64,000 bases of DNA from Hoplostethus atlanticus (taxonomy: Eukaryota > Chordata > Actinopteri > Trachichthyiformes > Trachichthyidae). Positions within the stretch are counted from its first letter, which is position 1. Each line of letters begins with the position of its first letter. The notes under the pieces were generated by a model, which was given only the letters and a program-made list of their open reading frames with translations, was not told the origin of the DNA and ran no database searches. The position numbers were made by a program, and so were the translations under genes. Location of the stretch: assembly GCA_034670405.1 (NCBI GenBank), contig JAXDDX010000195.1, positions 40,001 to 104,000 on the forward strand, written 5' to 3'. Shown here piece after piece: positions 25,001 through 34,352 of this stretch.

Positions 25001-27700
25001 GAGACGCCCAGCCCAGTGGAGGGACCTACCCCAGCCGTCACCACCCCTGCCCAGGCCGCAGACCTCTCCATGCCCCCCTCGGCCTTCAGACCAAGCCTCC
25101 GCCACCGCTCCCCTTCTCCCATTCAAGCTTTCCCTCCATCCTCTATCCAAGCTCCTCCCCTGTCCTCTCCCTCCCCTCCCTCCTCTGTCCGAGCACCTCC
25201 CTGCTCATCCCCATTCAGGGCTGTTCCGGCATCTTCTCCCACCCCCTCCTCTGCTGGAGGCTTCACCTCCCCAACCTCCATTTCCAGGGCTCTTCCCTGT
25301 TTCTCACCTACTCCCTCTTCTGGAAGGAGTTTGTCCATGAGAGCTCTCCCTCCCTCCTCTCCTACCCCCTCCTATGCTTTCACTCCCTCCTCCTCTTCTT
25401 CCCCTGGGAGGTCTTCATCTATGAGAGCTGGTCCTCCCTCTCCCCCCACGCCCTCCTCTCCTCTTCATGCTCCTGCCACCTCCTCTCCCACCCCGTCCTC
25501 CTCTGCGTTCACCAGGTCTTTAGCTGCTTCCTGTATCAGCCAGTCCATCAGCCAGAGTATGGCGAAAAAGAACGCCACCTGGCAACAAGCCCCACCCCTA
25601 ACTACCGGAAACCTAGGCCCTTCCTCCTCCTCTTCCTCCTTACCCTCCTCCCACCTACGACTGCGCTCCCCTTCACCTAAAATCACTCCTAGCCATCAGG
25701 GCTCCAGCACGCCTGCTCATGCCCAGCTAGGGGGCAGCAGAGATGGATCCCAACATCCGAGGTGTCCGCCGGCCTCCCTCCGGTCCTCTTGCCCCTCCCC
25801 AGTGCAGTCGCCTCCTCCCTGTCGCTCCCAACGCTCCCCCTCCCCCTCGGTGAATCTCTCCCATTATCAGCCTCCCCTCTCCTCCTCCTCTCCCTCTCCC
25901 TCCCTCCTTCACTCCAAATCGGTCAGCAGCACATCTGACTCATCGCAGTATGCAAACAATAACAACAACAATAACAACAACAACAACAACAACAACAACG
26001 GTAGCCTAGCTGGTTACACCAACAACATAGCTAACACCACTAACAGTAGTGTCAATGGTAACCTCAGTAACGGGAGTTGGCCAGTTAGTCAAAGGAAGGC
26101 GCCGCTAGCTAATGGTAGTGCTAACGCCACAACCACGCAGCAATCCCACGATCCTCTCTGGTCAGGGTCCCACAACCGAGTAGCGCGACCTTTCTCCTCG
26201 TCCGAACCCAGCTCGCGAGTTCAATCCCCATCTCCGTCCCCCTCTCCGACCCATGCCGCGTTTAGCCGCCTCTGCTCCCCACCTCCTCAACATAATTACT
26301 CCTCTCCGATGGCGAACAAACCTCCCCACCCGAGGAGCACGCGGGTAGGAGGCGCAAGTCCCCATAATCCACTGGGCCTCACCTTAGAGCTGCCCCGGGC
26401 CTCCTCGATGAGCTCGGCGACACGGCCCTCCTCCTCAGGTCTCAGCCCTCGTATCCTCTCCCCTCCTCCGATCGGCGTGTCGGTGAACGTTTGGGCGAAC
26501 AACATGGCTGCGCCTCAACCTCGCAACCCCCGCCTCACCTCTTCTTCTTCTCCCTCTTCCTCCTTCTCCTCCTGCCTCGCTTCACCATTGGAGAACGCCT
26601 TCTTCTCTTCCACCACCTCCTCTTCTTCTGCCGCCCCCCTGCAAGGCTCCAGAGCCTCCTCTCCTTCTGCTCCCTCGCCTAGCGCCTCCTCCTGCTACCA
26701 AACAAACTCCCAGAACCTCCGCAGGTCTCGAGGAAGCGTACCATCTTTCTCCTCCGGCCTGGCAGACAGACCCCCCAGCCCGGCCCGGAGCAACCCCAGT
26801 GGACTGCGTCGATCCTGGGCAGAGAGCAGCCGGAGGTCCCTTGGCTTTGGTGGGAGTTATGGAGGATCTTTCGATCGGCAGGAGTCCGGTCTAACCAGTC
26901 CCAGAAGTGGATGGTCCTCATATGGCGGCTCCCCGTCCTGCCTCAGCCCCCAGGCCGGTCTCCAATCCCCGCTCTCACCTAGCAGGCTCAACCCAGGGAA
27001 GGGCACCATCGGCGGGCAGCATTTCACCAGTGTGCCCTGGCCGGATGTACGGGAGCTCCTGACCAAATACGATGGAGCAGACACCCCCGATAGGAGCGAT
27101 TCTTCCACCATCATCGCCTCCTCCTCTCCATCTCCTCTCTTTTCTGCCTCTCACACCATCCTCTCCTCCCCTGCTCCTCTCTCCTCTCCATCAGTCGCCC
27201 AGACAGAATGGGGAGACCCAGAGTTAGAAGAAGGAAACTGTCGAAGCCAGCTGATCTGTGCCTTCGTAGCCCGGCCGTCCCCGGCACAAAACCCTGCCTC
27301 TTCATGCTTGGTGTTCTCCTCCCCAGGTATGACCTCCCCTCCACCTCCTCACCACCAGCACCAAAACTACCCACCACAAGTCAAACCCCAGCACCAGGTC
27401 CAAAACTCCACCACATCCCCCCTATCCTCAAGCCCATCACCTGTACCCTCCACCCATTCAACTCCTACCAAACCGGGGAGCCAGAAGACCAGTTACGCCA
27501 CCACGGTCAACCTCCAGATCGCCGGTAGTGGCCGAATAACCTCCTTCAGCACCGCCCAAGTCAGCCTGACCCAAACGCTGCAGGCCGGAGCTGGAGCTGG
27601 AGGACAGGGACAAGGGCAGGGAGGGAGGAGAGTTAGCATCAATGGACTTTCCCACCTCCCTCCTCCTTCTCTGCTCCCCCAGAACTGTAAGAGACTATGA
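4128..27700 (+). CDS. plekhg2: plekhg2, 3' part of a Dbl-family RhoGEF (16 spliced exons)
   Basis: Exons 4128-4278, 7638-7769, 12386-12568, 12687-12779, 12873-12959, 13265-13298, 13399-13491, 14147-14248, 15172-15210, 16029-16039, 16845-16958, 17076-17186, 18126-20178, 20918-21536, 21801-22643 and 24904-27700 all have AG/GT borders and compatible phases. Together they encode about 2,486 residues, open to the TGA at 27698. The first two complete a DH (RhoGEF) domain, the next three a PH domain, and the rest a long Ser/Pro/Gln-rich tail. Identity as PLEKHG2 rather than PLEKHG1/3 rests on three tail motifs matching the human protein as I recall it: FGHVLV in the exon at 20918, LAASCISQS near 25520 and SYATTVN near 27490. 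Human PLEKHG2 is about 1,386 residues, so this tail is greatly expanded. Known role: exchange factor for Rac/Cdc42-type GTPases responsive to G-beta-gamma. The N-terminus and first half of DH lie upstream of the window. Confidence 0.93.
4262..4704 (+). repeat. 62-bp minisatellite built from a splice-donor junction
   Basis: The junction (cacctactgctacag/gtaa) at 4278/4279 recurs with donors at 4341, 4403, 4465 (gc), 4527 and 4589, exactly 62 bp apart. A degraded copy follows at 4686-4704. The rest of the unit is intronic (aaatactacttataatacc). Confidence 0.93.
5364..5809. mobile_element. Possible MITE with imperfect inverted ends
   Basis: aaggcctgtccacaaaagtg at the left is matched in inverse by cactttggacacaggcctt at the right. 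No transposase. The target duplication could not be settled. Confidence 0.4.
6690..6999. repeat. Minisatellite of ggttcaggtggttcagtctg
   Basis: 10- and 15-bp variants of ggttcaggag / ggttcagtct repeat throughout. It lies in a plekhg2 intron. Confidence 0.9.
7157..7204. repeat. (CA)n microsatellite
   Basis: Uninterrupted CA; a second interrupted tract lies at 7313-7363. Confidence 0.95.
7638..7769 (+). CDS. plekhg2: plekhg2 exon: C-terminal end of DH domain
   Basis: 44 codons in phase 0/0 between ttctcag and gtacac. The peptide starts ELSKHFDKS and ends [12 protein letters not shown], with [18 protein letters not shown] nearly identical to mammalian PLEKHG2. The intron before it is 3.4 kb and repeat-filled. 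A (CA)n starts directly after the donor. Confidence 0.95.
7985..8718. mobile_element. Non-autonomous DNA transposon, Harbinger-like, copy 1
   Basis: The ends are inverted copies of CGCCGGGGACACACTGG and are flanked by a 3-bp direct repeat TTA (7982-7984, 8719-8721). The 3-bp TTA duplication is typical of PIF/Harbinger. The interior has gcgccgaatgg-type GC-rich direct repeats near both ends and (GA)n tracts, no transposase. A second copy, inverted, is at 36105-36907. Confidence 0.75.
9838..10738. repeat. 20-bp minisatellite, about 45 copies
   Basis: tggatcaggtagttagtgac and one-base variants repeat for about 900 bp within a plekhg2 intron. Confidence 0.95.
12003..12148. repeat. (AAT)n microsatellite
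   Basis: aataataat with gat and aac interruptions. Confidence 0.9.
12386..12568 (+). CDS. plekhg2: plekhg2 exon: first half of PH domain
   Basis: 61 codons, phase 0/0, acceptor ctaccag, donor gtacgt. [10 protein letters not shown] is PH strand 1 and [15 protein letters not shown] is strands 3-4, as in the PLEKHG family. Confidence 0.95.
12637..12673. repeat. (TCTG)n just upstream of a splice acceptor
   Basis: Nine tetramers ending 13 bp before the acceptor of the exon at 12687; it forms part of the pyrimidine tract. Confidence 0.9.
12687..12779 (+). CDS. plekhg2: plekhg2 exon: PH domain middle
   Basis: 31 codons, phase 0/0, acceptor cttccag after a (TCTG)n tract, donor gtaggt. The peptide [20 protein letters not shown] matches the PLEKHG PH core. 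Confidence 0.95.
12873..12959 (+). CDS. plekhg2: plekhg2 exon: PH domain C-terminal helix
   Basis: 29 codons, phase 0/0. [20 protein letters not shown] is the PH alpha-helix with its conserved Trp, followed by the family motif NHPASVPQK. Donor gtacgg. Confidence 0.95.
12978..13104. repeat. (AGT)n microsatellite
   Basis: agtagtagt with variants, in the intron after the PH domain. Confidence 0.9.
13265..13298 (+). CDS. plekhg2: plekhg2 exon: post-PH linker, 34 bp
   Basis: [11 protein letters not shown] plus one base. It is the direct continuation of the PH linker (AKQVL is conserved in human). Acceptor ttttccag, donor gtgagt. Confidence 0.9.
13399..13491 (+). CDS. plekhg2: plekhg2 exon: post-PH linker
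   Basis: Phase 1 at both ends: two bases complete the Ser codon, then [20 protein letters not shown] and [10 protein letters not shown]. The RRGRRQS-type motif is shared with the family. Acceptor gtttcag, donor gtcagg. Confidence 0.9.
13687..13925 (-). mobile_element. LINE 3' tail fragment (GATA-tailed family)
   Basis: Read on the minus strand it ends gggatcaataacgtatctat then (CTAT)n. The same family occurs at 33050-33260 (minus) and 34164-34352 (plus). It is a truncated non-LTR retroelement 3' UTR. Confidence 0.6.
14147..14248 (+). CDS. plekhg2: plekhg2 exon: linker with second RRARRQS motif
   Basis: 102 bp, phase 1/1. The peptide reads [20 protein letters not shown] then [13 protein letters not shown]. 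Acceptor ccctccag, donor gtagag. The donor and the GACAGTCAG before it seed the minisatellite that follows. Confidence 0.9.
14249..14560 (+). repeat. Minisatellite grown from a splice-donor junction
   Basis: The junction gacagtcag/gtagag at 14248/14249 is followed by gtagacagagagacagacag units, several of which regenerate gacagtcaggt (near 14290, 14436, 14520, 14544). Confidence 0.85.
15172..15210 (+). CDS. plekhg2: plekhg2 exon, 39 bp
   Basis: Phase 1/1, encoding [13 protein letters not shown]. It aligns to the SEPVKDPYVMFPQN segment I recall from human PLEKHG2. Acceptor ctcttccag, donor gtgaga. Confidence 0.85.
15255..15758. mobile_element. Possible MITE with TTA target duplication
   Basis: Left end ccatgttcacactgagcaac, right end gttgctcagtgtggacgtgg (inverse match with two or three differences). 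TTA at 15252-15254 and 15759-15761. No coding. A right-end relative is near 57190-57215. Confidence 0.5.
15941..16009. repeat. (CT)n microsatellite before the micro-exon
   Basis: About 34 uninterrupted CT units ending about 20 bp upstream of the 11-nt exon at 16029. Confidence 0.95.
16029..16039 (+). CDS. plekhg2: plekhg2 micro-exon, 11 nt
   Basis: TAGCCTTGAAG sits between an acceptor (gggaacccag, behind a long CT tract) and a textbook donor gtaagac. It turns phase 1 into phase 0 and adds VALK, giving [15 protein letters not shown], collinear with human NAKPGFKHAGSEGEL. Without it the next exon would hit a stop after a few codons. Confidence 0.8.
16845..16958 (+). CDS. plekhg2: plekhg2 exon with AGSEGEL motif
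   Basis: 38 codons, phase 0/0, starting [27 protein letters not shown] is identical to human PLEKHG2. A start at 16848 (CAG used as acceptor) would only drop Gln; 16845 keeps the human spacing. Donor gtgtct is weak. Confidence 0.88.
17076..17186 (+). CDS. plekhg2: plekhg2 exon with [12 protein letters not shown] motif
   Basis: 37 codons, phase 0/0. [14 protein letters not shown] corresponds to human [14 protein letters not shown]. Acceptor atcgtag, donor gtagga. A pentanucleotide (CTCTA)n fills the intron that follows, and the frame stays open through it. Confidence 0.92.
17193..18050. repeat. (CTCTA)n pentanucleotide array, about 860 bp
   Basis: It fills nearly the whole intron between 17186 and 18126, with attct/ttctct variants. 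No stop occurs in the plekhg2 frame until 18017. Confidence 0.95.
18126..20178 (+). CDS. plekhg2: plekhg2 large exon: acidic and Gln/Thr-rich tail
   Basis: 2,053 bp, entering in phase 0 at tttttccag and leaving in phase 1 at AGCG/gtaggt. It begins [16 protein letters not shown]. It is rich in Glu/Lys at first. A region near 19540-19740 ([20 protein letters not shown]) and [19 protein letters not shown] matches the human SERTASRVRELARLYSERI segment. Codons 19790-20130 are a degenerate TQTQ/SQTQ repeat, probably disordered. Confidence 0.88.
20918..21536 (+). CDS. plekhg2: plekhg2 exon with FGHVLV motif
   Basis: 619 bp, phase 1 to 2. It begins [20 protein letters not shown], matching human AFGHVLVCEL. 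The remainder repeats a degenerate 24-28-residue unit (SSNLGYxSxDxPLTSTxxxG), echoing the tandem repeats of human PLEKHG2 at the same place. Acceptor tcttccag, donor gtcagt. Confidence 0.88.
21801..22643 (+). CDS. plekhg2: plekhg2 exon: tail
   Basis: 843 bp, phase 2/2. It begins [20 protein letters not shown] and ends TTPYDH plus AG at donor gtatgt. Acidic and Pro/Ser-rich, no recognised domain. Acceptor cctctgcag. Confidence 0.85.
23724..24250 (+). mobile_element. tRNA-derived SINE of DANA/mermaid type, with internal array
   Basis: It begins ggcacggtggcgcagtgctt (A box), then ggttcgattcccgcc (B box), and later has tgtgtggagtttgcatgttc, the hallmark tRNA-unrelated part of DANA-like elements. 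An 18-bp minisatellite has expanded inside it. Confidence 0.7.
23818..24016. repeat. 18-bp minisatellite inside the SINE
   Basis: ctcccgggtgggttatct and variants, about 11 copies. Confidence 0.92.
24904..27700 (+). CDS. plekhg2: plekhg2 terminal exon: Ser/Pro-rich C-terminus
   Basis: 2,797 bp, phase 2 to the TGA at 27698. It begins [20 protein letters not shown], then is highly Ser/Pro-rich. It includes a run of about 15 Asn (25955-26000), [20 protein letters not shown] (human RYLAASYISQSLARR) and [16 protein letters not shown] (human SYATTVNIHVGGGGRL), then ends NCKRL. A GT at 27327 (ccag/gtatga) is a possible internal donor but is not needed. Confidence 0.9.
25955..26000 (+). repeat. (AAC)n coding microsatellite, poly-Asn
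   Basis: Encodes about 15 consecutive Asn in the terminal plekhg2 exon. Confidence 0.92.
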
Positions 27701-27735
27701 ACGAAAGGTGGAAGGAGAAGGTGAGAAGAAAAAAC

Positions 27736-27811
<76 letters not shown>

Positions 27812-29275
27812 AGGCTGAAGAAGGAGGTGTTGAAAAGGAGCGATAAAGGCATTACTGTTTGTAGAAGCTAAGACAGATGTGCTCTGGTGTAGCAGCTGAG
27901 AGGTAACTGAGGGTTTCTAGTTACTGATCCAGGCACAGTTCAACACTGTTCCCTGGCCGGACTCGAACCGGTGACCAACAACAAGGGACCACGAGAGGTG
28001 AAGACACTTTCTAAACCAGTCCACTGCTTGAGAAGCATCCTTCCTTCTGGAGAAGCAGGAGTGAGTTGACATCGAAGGGACGTGTCGAGCGGTATCAACC
28101 ATGTTACTCGTGGCTTTAAAGACTTCCCTCGTGGCCTAATGCGATGTGTTTGGGCTCATGTGCACTGGAGACCACGAGTTCAATCCCCATCGATGGCAAA
28201 TGCGTGCTGGTGCCTTCTGTAACGTTGTGATTACTAAGGTACTTTAATACGAAGCAGTTAACCTATCAAGGATGGAAATGTCACCACCATCAATCTGGGT
28301 GAATCTCTCCTGCCAGGTTTTGAATGGATGCTCATGGAGATGTTATGGAGATGACAGCGTTGTAGAAAGTCAAACATATGAGGAGAAACCACCCTGTTGT
28401 TGTCCATCCTGCTGGATCAGCGCTCAAAACCCTTAACTTCCATTCCAGGATGTGATGACTTCACGTCCAATGGCAGATTTGACAATCTAAGGATGGGAAT
28501 GAATTCCTAGACTTTTATGAGTAGCAGTTCGGCTGTTCGGCTCTGGACTTTTTCTGTGGCCACGATGTGATTGGACGGATTCTGCCACGACGTTCATGTT
28601 TGCAGTACTCTCAGTCGAACACAAGGGGGCGTCCAGCCTCCAGCCAGTTTTAATCACAGTTGCTTACTATTGTTATTTTCCAAATGATTTGTTTTTATAT
28701 TCTGTTGAGCATAAAGCAATGTCTGGCTAACCGAGGCCGATGTTGGTTGGCATGGTGATATCTGTGGTTATTAATAATCAATCTTTTTAATCTTTTTTTA
28801 ATTCCTCTTTTTATTTTATTGTTTATTTATGAACTTAGTCTTATTCTCTTTGGCACTTAATATCCTTAAGTAATGTCTGTATTTTGCACAATGTCCTCAG
28901 CTCTTCTGTGCGTGCTTCTTGTGTGTGTGTGTGTGTGCGTGTGTGCGCGCGCGTGTGCGTGTGTGCGTGCGTGTGTGCGTGCGTGCGTGTGTGTGTGTGT
29001 GTGTGTATGTCGACAAGACGTGTCTGGGAAGTTCTCATTTAACTTCAGACCAAGCTGATGTGTTTCATGCTGTGTTGGTTGCCATAGTAAATATACTCCG
29101 TGGTTCATTGTGTTTAGTCCTTCCTCAGAAACCAATTTGCTGTAATTGAAAGTTAATCTCAGTCTCCCGCAGGTACAAAATGTTCCACCAGCCAAACCAC
29201 TGACAACGCACCAGAAAGTGCCAAAAAATACATGGGCTTCAATGGGAAGATCAATCAGTTTTTAATAAAGGAATC
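27701..29275 (+). other. plekhg2 3' UTR and downstream
   Basis: It starts after the TGA. It contains (GA)n at 27738-27813, a tRNA-like repeat piece at 27925-27975 (reverse) and 28128-28200, and (GT)n at 28918-29009. A poly(A) signal aataaa lies at 29264-29269, beside a LINE fragment; no nearer canonical signal was found. Confidence 0.5.
29264..29269 (+). terminator. Candidate poly(A) signal for plekhg2
   Basis: aataaa about 1.56 kb after the stop. It may instead be incidental to the adjacent repeat. Confidence 0.25.
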
Positions 29276-29712
29276 AGAATCAAATTTATTGGCCAAGTAC
29301 ATTCGCACATACAAGGAATTTGACTAGGTGACATTGGTGCATTAAAAAACAGACAGACAGCAATCAGATAGAGAAACTCAAACAGTCAAACAATATATAC
29401 ATATATACAATGAAATAAATAAATAAGTGTTGTGTATCTGGGTGGGGGGGGGGCAGAAGCTGTTCAACTGGACCATCATTATCTGTGGCAGGTTGAACTT
29501 CTTCAGCTGCCACAGGAAGTACATCCTCTACTGGGCCTTCCTGGTGATGGAGCTGTTCTGCTCCCACCTGAGGTCCTGGGTTATGGTGGTGCCCAGGAAT
29601 CTGAATGACTCCAGAGTGCTGCCAGGGGAGCCACACAGGGTGAGGGGTGGGGTGGGGGCCGGGCTCCTCCTGAAGTCCACTACCATCTCTACAGTCTTTA
29701 GAGAGTGTATGC
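29276..29712 (-). mobile_element. Non-LTR retrotransposon 3' fragment (Rex1/CR1-L2 type)
   Basis: On the minus strand it encodes the end of a LINE reverse transcriptase (MVVDFRR near 29690, then KAQ...MYFLWQLKKFNLPQ with a stop), followed by a 3' end tttgattctgattcc. 5'-truncated. Confidence 0.65.
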
Positions 29713-29829
29713 AACACCAGTGTCTTGGAAATGCTCAGAATCCCAATGAAAACCCATCAAGGACGTCAAGGCACCAATAAAACATGACTGATTGATTGGC
29801 TGAAACTATCAGTCGTATAAACTACAACA

Positions 29830-30214
29830 TACACTCCCCGGCCACTTTATTAGGTACCCCTCTCTAGTAGGTAGGACCTTCTTCCTCCAACAGCCTGAAT
29901 CCTCCATCATGGATCCAACAAGCTCCCTTCTGCTCACCACTGTTGTAAAGATGTTACTGTAGCATCTTGACCCAGCCTGCCCATCCTCCTCTGACCTCTG
30001 ACCTCTCATCAACAAGGTGTTTCTGTTCCTCCACCATAGAGACTGTAGTGGTGAAAACCCCAGGAGGGTTCAGCTGGTTCTGAGATGCTGAACCAACAAC
30101 CACACCACGGTCAAAGTCTCTTAGATCACCGTCTTGTTGTTCTGATGTTTGGTCCAACAAGAAACTTCAGTTCTGGAGGAGCAGCGGTACCTAATAAAGT
30201 GGCCATGTACGTTC
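29830..30214. mobile_element. Non-autonomous DNA transposon with ggccactttattaggtac ends
   Basis: ggccactttattaggtacc at the left and ggtacctaataaagtggcc at the right are perfect inverse copies. This is a very common teleost MITE type. No transposase. Confidence 0.7.
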
Positions 30215-31164
30215 ATGCCTCACTGCAAAACCAAACCAAAGTTTGGACTCGTCACAACTGGAGACATGCTCAGTGTTCTAGTAGCATCTTTCTTGTGGAC
30301 AAATAACATGTATGTTTGCTCTCTGATGCAATCATGACGGAAATGTCTGGGTTTTTTCTGCTTCTGCCTTTTATATGTAAGAAAATCTGATTTTAATGCT
30401 GTTAGCGTAGCAGAACGGCATGCACGCCTCCAGGGATGACGGGGGGGTCTGCAGATTGGGTTTGGACCACTTGACAATCAGCCTGACTCGGTTCCTAAGG
30501 TCAGGACATCTTGGAGGTGCGTGGTTTCTGCGCGACACTGCCGACAGACTGTCTGAAAAGAGTATGATGTCAAAGTGTTTGGTGTTGGAGGAGATGAGGG
30601 ACATGCTGAATCTCAATACCCTGAACCTGATTCACTGAGATGTAAGGGAAATAAAGGTGTGTGTTGCATAGCCAAGCAGAAGGACTCCTGGATCATTTGT
30701 TCTCATTCACTGTTGGTTTGTGTCATTCAGCTGACGCCAAACAGATCCTGGATCAGCAACATTTAGATGGAGCGTTATGTAGAGCAAGGGACTGAGAGCT
30801 AGGGAATGAATGGATGGATGGATGGATGGATGAGAGAGTGAGATCAGACTCTTCTCTTTGGGCTATAGATCCATGTATTACCTCTACTGGGTGACAGTGT
30901 TGAGTAATATCGATGACAGTCTTTCACATGTTGGACCAAAGTAGAACCAGAGATAAGGCACTTCCAAAAGGTTCAGAAATATTGAATGACATTTAATAGC
31001 ATTTTTATTGATAATAATTGCGTAACACAGTTAACCTGTAATGAATCTACTCTTCCAGTCTGTCCTGCTGTGGTTCATACCAAATGATTCTGGGAGAAAC
31101 CATTTCTTGTTCAGAGGGTTGATTAATGACTGATAGTTTATGATTTTACCAACAAACATAAAGA

Positions 31165-31300
31165 CAAAAATGAGCTTCCAACTTTGTGGCACCAGTTTGG
31201 GGAAGGCTCTTTCCTGGAGATCGATGTGGAGGAACCCGACTGGCTGCAGAGCCCTGACCTCAACCTCAACCCCATCCGGCACCGAGCAGGGCAGTAACCT
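31165..31300 (+). mobile_element. Tc1/mariner-like transposase remnant
   Basis: One frame gives FGEGSFLEIDVEEPDWLQSP then DLNLNP, resembling the VEELDWPAQSPDLNPIEH block of fish Tc1-like transposases. It then runs into a stop. No inverted repeats found. Confidence 0.6.
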
Positions 31301-33049
31301 CTCTGAGAGCAGCTCTCCTCTGGACTCCCTCCGTCCAGGTCAGTGACGTCACACAGGTGCAACCAAATACACACCAAGCATATGGAAACACCCCAGCAGC
31401 TCATATCCAGCTGCAATTTCCTGATTTATATTTTAAAAAACGGCATTTAAAATCTGTGTGCAATATTTTTCTTAATGATTTACTGTTCTCTTATTGTTTA
31501 CTTTAATATTAAAGGGTAACAGAACTCATAGAGACTCTCATCTAATGCTTAAAACCTGCAAACTGCAACTGGCTGATCCTGGACATTTTTTATTTTTGTT
31601 CTTCTTTTAAAATAAATTATTTTGTACGGATTTTTTATTTTATTTCTGTGTATCTTGCATCTTAGATTTCTTGCAGACATACAATAAAAGGAGTGCTTAT
31701 TGCGCCACTGCTCCATGCTTATGCGCTTATTGCGCCATGGGGGGGGGGGGCGGGGGTTGTCCTTAGATGATCTTCTCCGGGACACCAATGAGCCTGGACC
31801 GCCACTGTTACTGCGCCTTTGATAAACTTAACTTTGATGAACTTTATTGTTGAAGCTGATTTGTTTCCATTCAACAGGACAGACGGCAGACAGCGGGAGG
31901 ACGGTAGGACGCATTTTGTCGTAATAGATTGATTGCTGACGGACCCGCTGCGAACCGCCGAGCGATAGAAAACAATTCACTAGTAATCTGAGGAGCTGTA
32001 GAAGCCCTGTCTGTCTACTGTAGTGTTCTCTATACTGTTCCTATGGGGACTTGGCGCGTGTCTGTTACTCAATAGTGAGTTTGTAATCTTATTCTACTTT
32101 ATGGTATTTATATCTCATATGGCATCACTAGAATATTCCTATGAGCTATTGAGCTTTACAGGTCTGGTATCTATGGTAACCAGGGGCGATTTTAGACCCA
32201 TTTTTTTTGGGGGGGGGGGCTTCAGATCTTCAGCTCCCCCTAGAAAATCTAAGTGATTTAAAAACAAAAAAAGAAAAAGTATTGTTTTTTTTTGTTTTTT
32301 TTACATTAACTAGGCTAAGGTTACTCAAATAAACAAATAACCATAGTGATTTTCAACACATGAGAGAGAGAGAGAGAGAGTGTGGGAGAGGGAGAGAGAG
32401 AGGGGGGAGAGGCGGAGAGAGAGAGAGAGGGAGAGAGAAAGAGAGAGAGAGGTGGGGGGCAGGGGTCCTCAAGTCAGAAACCAACAGGACTGTGGGCCCA
32501 GAGGTCCAGATCTGAGGACTACCGCTACAGCAGCCATGTGTAGTCCATGTGGTGTCCATGTGGTAGTGCTGCTTTCACTTACAAATCCAGATTGTTTCAG
32601 GCTGCGTTCACAGCCAGCATGTTCTGGTGGGTTTATTAACCTCTGCAGCTTTTCCTCCTTTAGCTGGTTGGTCTCCAAGTGAGAACAACAACATTCACCA
32701 AATAACCAACGAGACGCCTGAAAACATCTCAGTCCTCTAACAAGAGAACACAAGGCATTATGGGTAGAAGAGAACTGTGGTGGTTCGTTAGGAGAGAGAA
32801 CGGGATCCAACCAGCTACAGGAAACCACCCCAAAACACAAGGCATTATGGGTAGAAGGAGACTTGGTCAGTCATGTTCAGATGTTTCTTCATGTGTTCTT
32901 AACTGGTATGAACACCAGAGAAGAGCAGACAAGTCCATCATGGTAGATCAAGTTACAGATCCTGGTGAGCTACGTTAGGGAGCAAGATAGCTCGCCTGAT
33001 TCCTGACTAAAACAATGCAGCCAACACTACGATAGCAGACTGTTCCACA
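31301..33049. other. Intergenic, no gene seen
   Basis: Poly-G and poly-T tracts (31740, 32208, 32285), (GA)n at 32361-32452. No recognisable exon or RNA gene. Confidence 0.5.
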
Positions 33050-33260
33050 CACAAGATAGATAGATAGATACTTTATTGATCCCCGGGGTGAAATTCCTGG
33101 GTTGCAGCAACATAACAGTATCAACAAGAATGTACAAAATACAACATACAAAATACAAAAAACAAACAAACAAAGGCCTAAAAACGAAATACTAAAAAAC
33201 TACCTATAAATAAGCAGAGCGAATGAATGGATGGTACATGTATACAGAGTTAAAGAATGG
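33050..33260 (-). mobile_element. LINE 3' tail fragment, source copy
   Basis: cacacaag(atag)n then actttattgatccccggggt, the GATA-tailed family also at 13687. An almost identical inverted copy is at 34164-34352. Confidence 0.65.
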
Positions 33261-33419
33261 TAATGGGTGAATGAATGTGAAAGGGAATGAGAGTGACACT
33301 AGTGTAGTCAGACAACGTTGCATTAGCCAACATGAGTTATCTTATACTTTCTCACCTGTAAAATATTAATAAATGCAGTGACAGTTCGATTAATGTATAG
33401 TGGTGCAACGAGATATAAC

Positions 33420-34112
33420 TAGTGTGGGTGTAAAGTAACCCTGGTGTGTCATGGTGTAAAGTAACCCCGGTGTGTCAAGGTGTAAAGTAACTCCAGTGTG
33501 CCAGGGTGTAACGTAACCCTGGTGTGTCAGGGTGTAACATTACCCTGGTGTGTCAGGGTGTAAAGTAACCCCAGTGCGTCAGGGTGTAAAGTAACCCTGG
33601 TGTGTCAGGGTGTAAGGTAACCCTGGTGTGTCAGGGTGTAACATTACCCTCGGTGTGTCAGGGTGTAAAGTAACCCCAGTGCGTCGGGTGTAAAGTAACT
33701 CCAGTGCGTCAGGGTGTAAAGTAACTCCAGTGTGTCAGGGTGTAATGTAACCCCAGTGCGTCAGGGTGTAACATTACCCTGGTGTGTCAGGGTGTAAAGT
33801 AACCCCAGTGCATCAGGGTGTAAGGTAACCCCAGTGCGTCAGGGTGTAAAGTAACTCCAGTGTGTCAGGGTGTAAAGTAACCCCAGTGTGTCAGGGTGTA
33901 AGGTAACTCCAGTGTGTCAGGGTGTAATGTAACCCCAGTGCGTCAGGGTGTAACGTAACTCCAGTGTGTCAGGGTGTAACGTAACCCTGGTGTGTCAGGA
34001 TGTAAAGTAACTCCAGTGTGTCAGGGTGTAAAGTAACCCCAGTGTGTCAGGGTGTAAGGTAACCCCAGTGCGTCAGGGTGTAAAGTAACTCCAGTGCATC
34101 AGGGTGTAAAGT
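33420..34112. repeat. 26-bp minisatellite, first block
   Basis: Unit gtgtcagggtgtaaagtaac then cccagt, with variants. It resumes at 34396-34730 after an inserted inverted copy. Confidence 0.92.
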
Positions 34113-34163
34113 ACACACAAGATAGATAGATAGATACTTGGGTAACTTGGGTACTTGGGTAAC

Positions 34164-34352
34164 ATGTACCATCCATTCATTCGCTCTGCTTATTTATAAG
34201 TAGTTTTTTAGTATTTCGTTTTTAGGCCTTTGTTTGTTTGTTTTTTGTATTTTGTATGTTGTATTTTGTACATTCTTGTTGATACTGTTATGTTGCTGCA
34301 ACCCAGGAATTTCACCCCGGGGATCAATAAAGTATCTATCTATCTATCTTGT
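34164..34352 (+). repeat. Inverted duplicate of 33050-33239
   Basis: Its reverse complement matches 33050-33239 with about one difference, including the flanking cacacaag that the 13687 copy lacks. A short forward stub (34115-34138) of the same start precedes it. Confidence 0.85.

Noticed and set aside
24793-25680. 295-codon overlapping frame in the plekhg2 terminal exon
   Set aside because: It is out of the plekhg2 frame in a Ser/Pro-rich region with few stops; homology supports the other frame.
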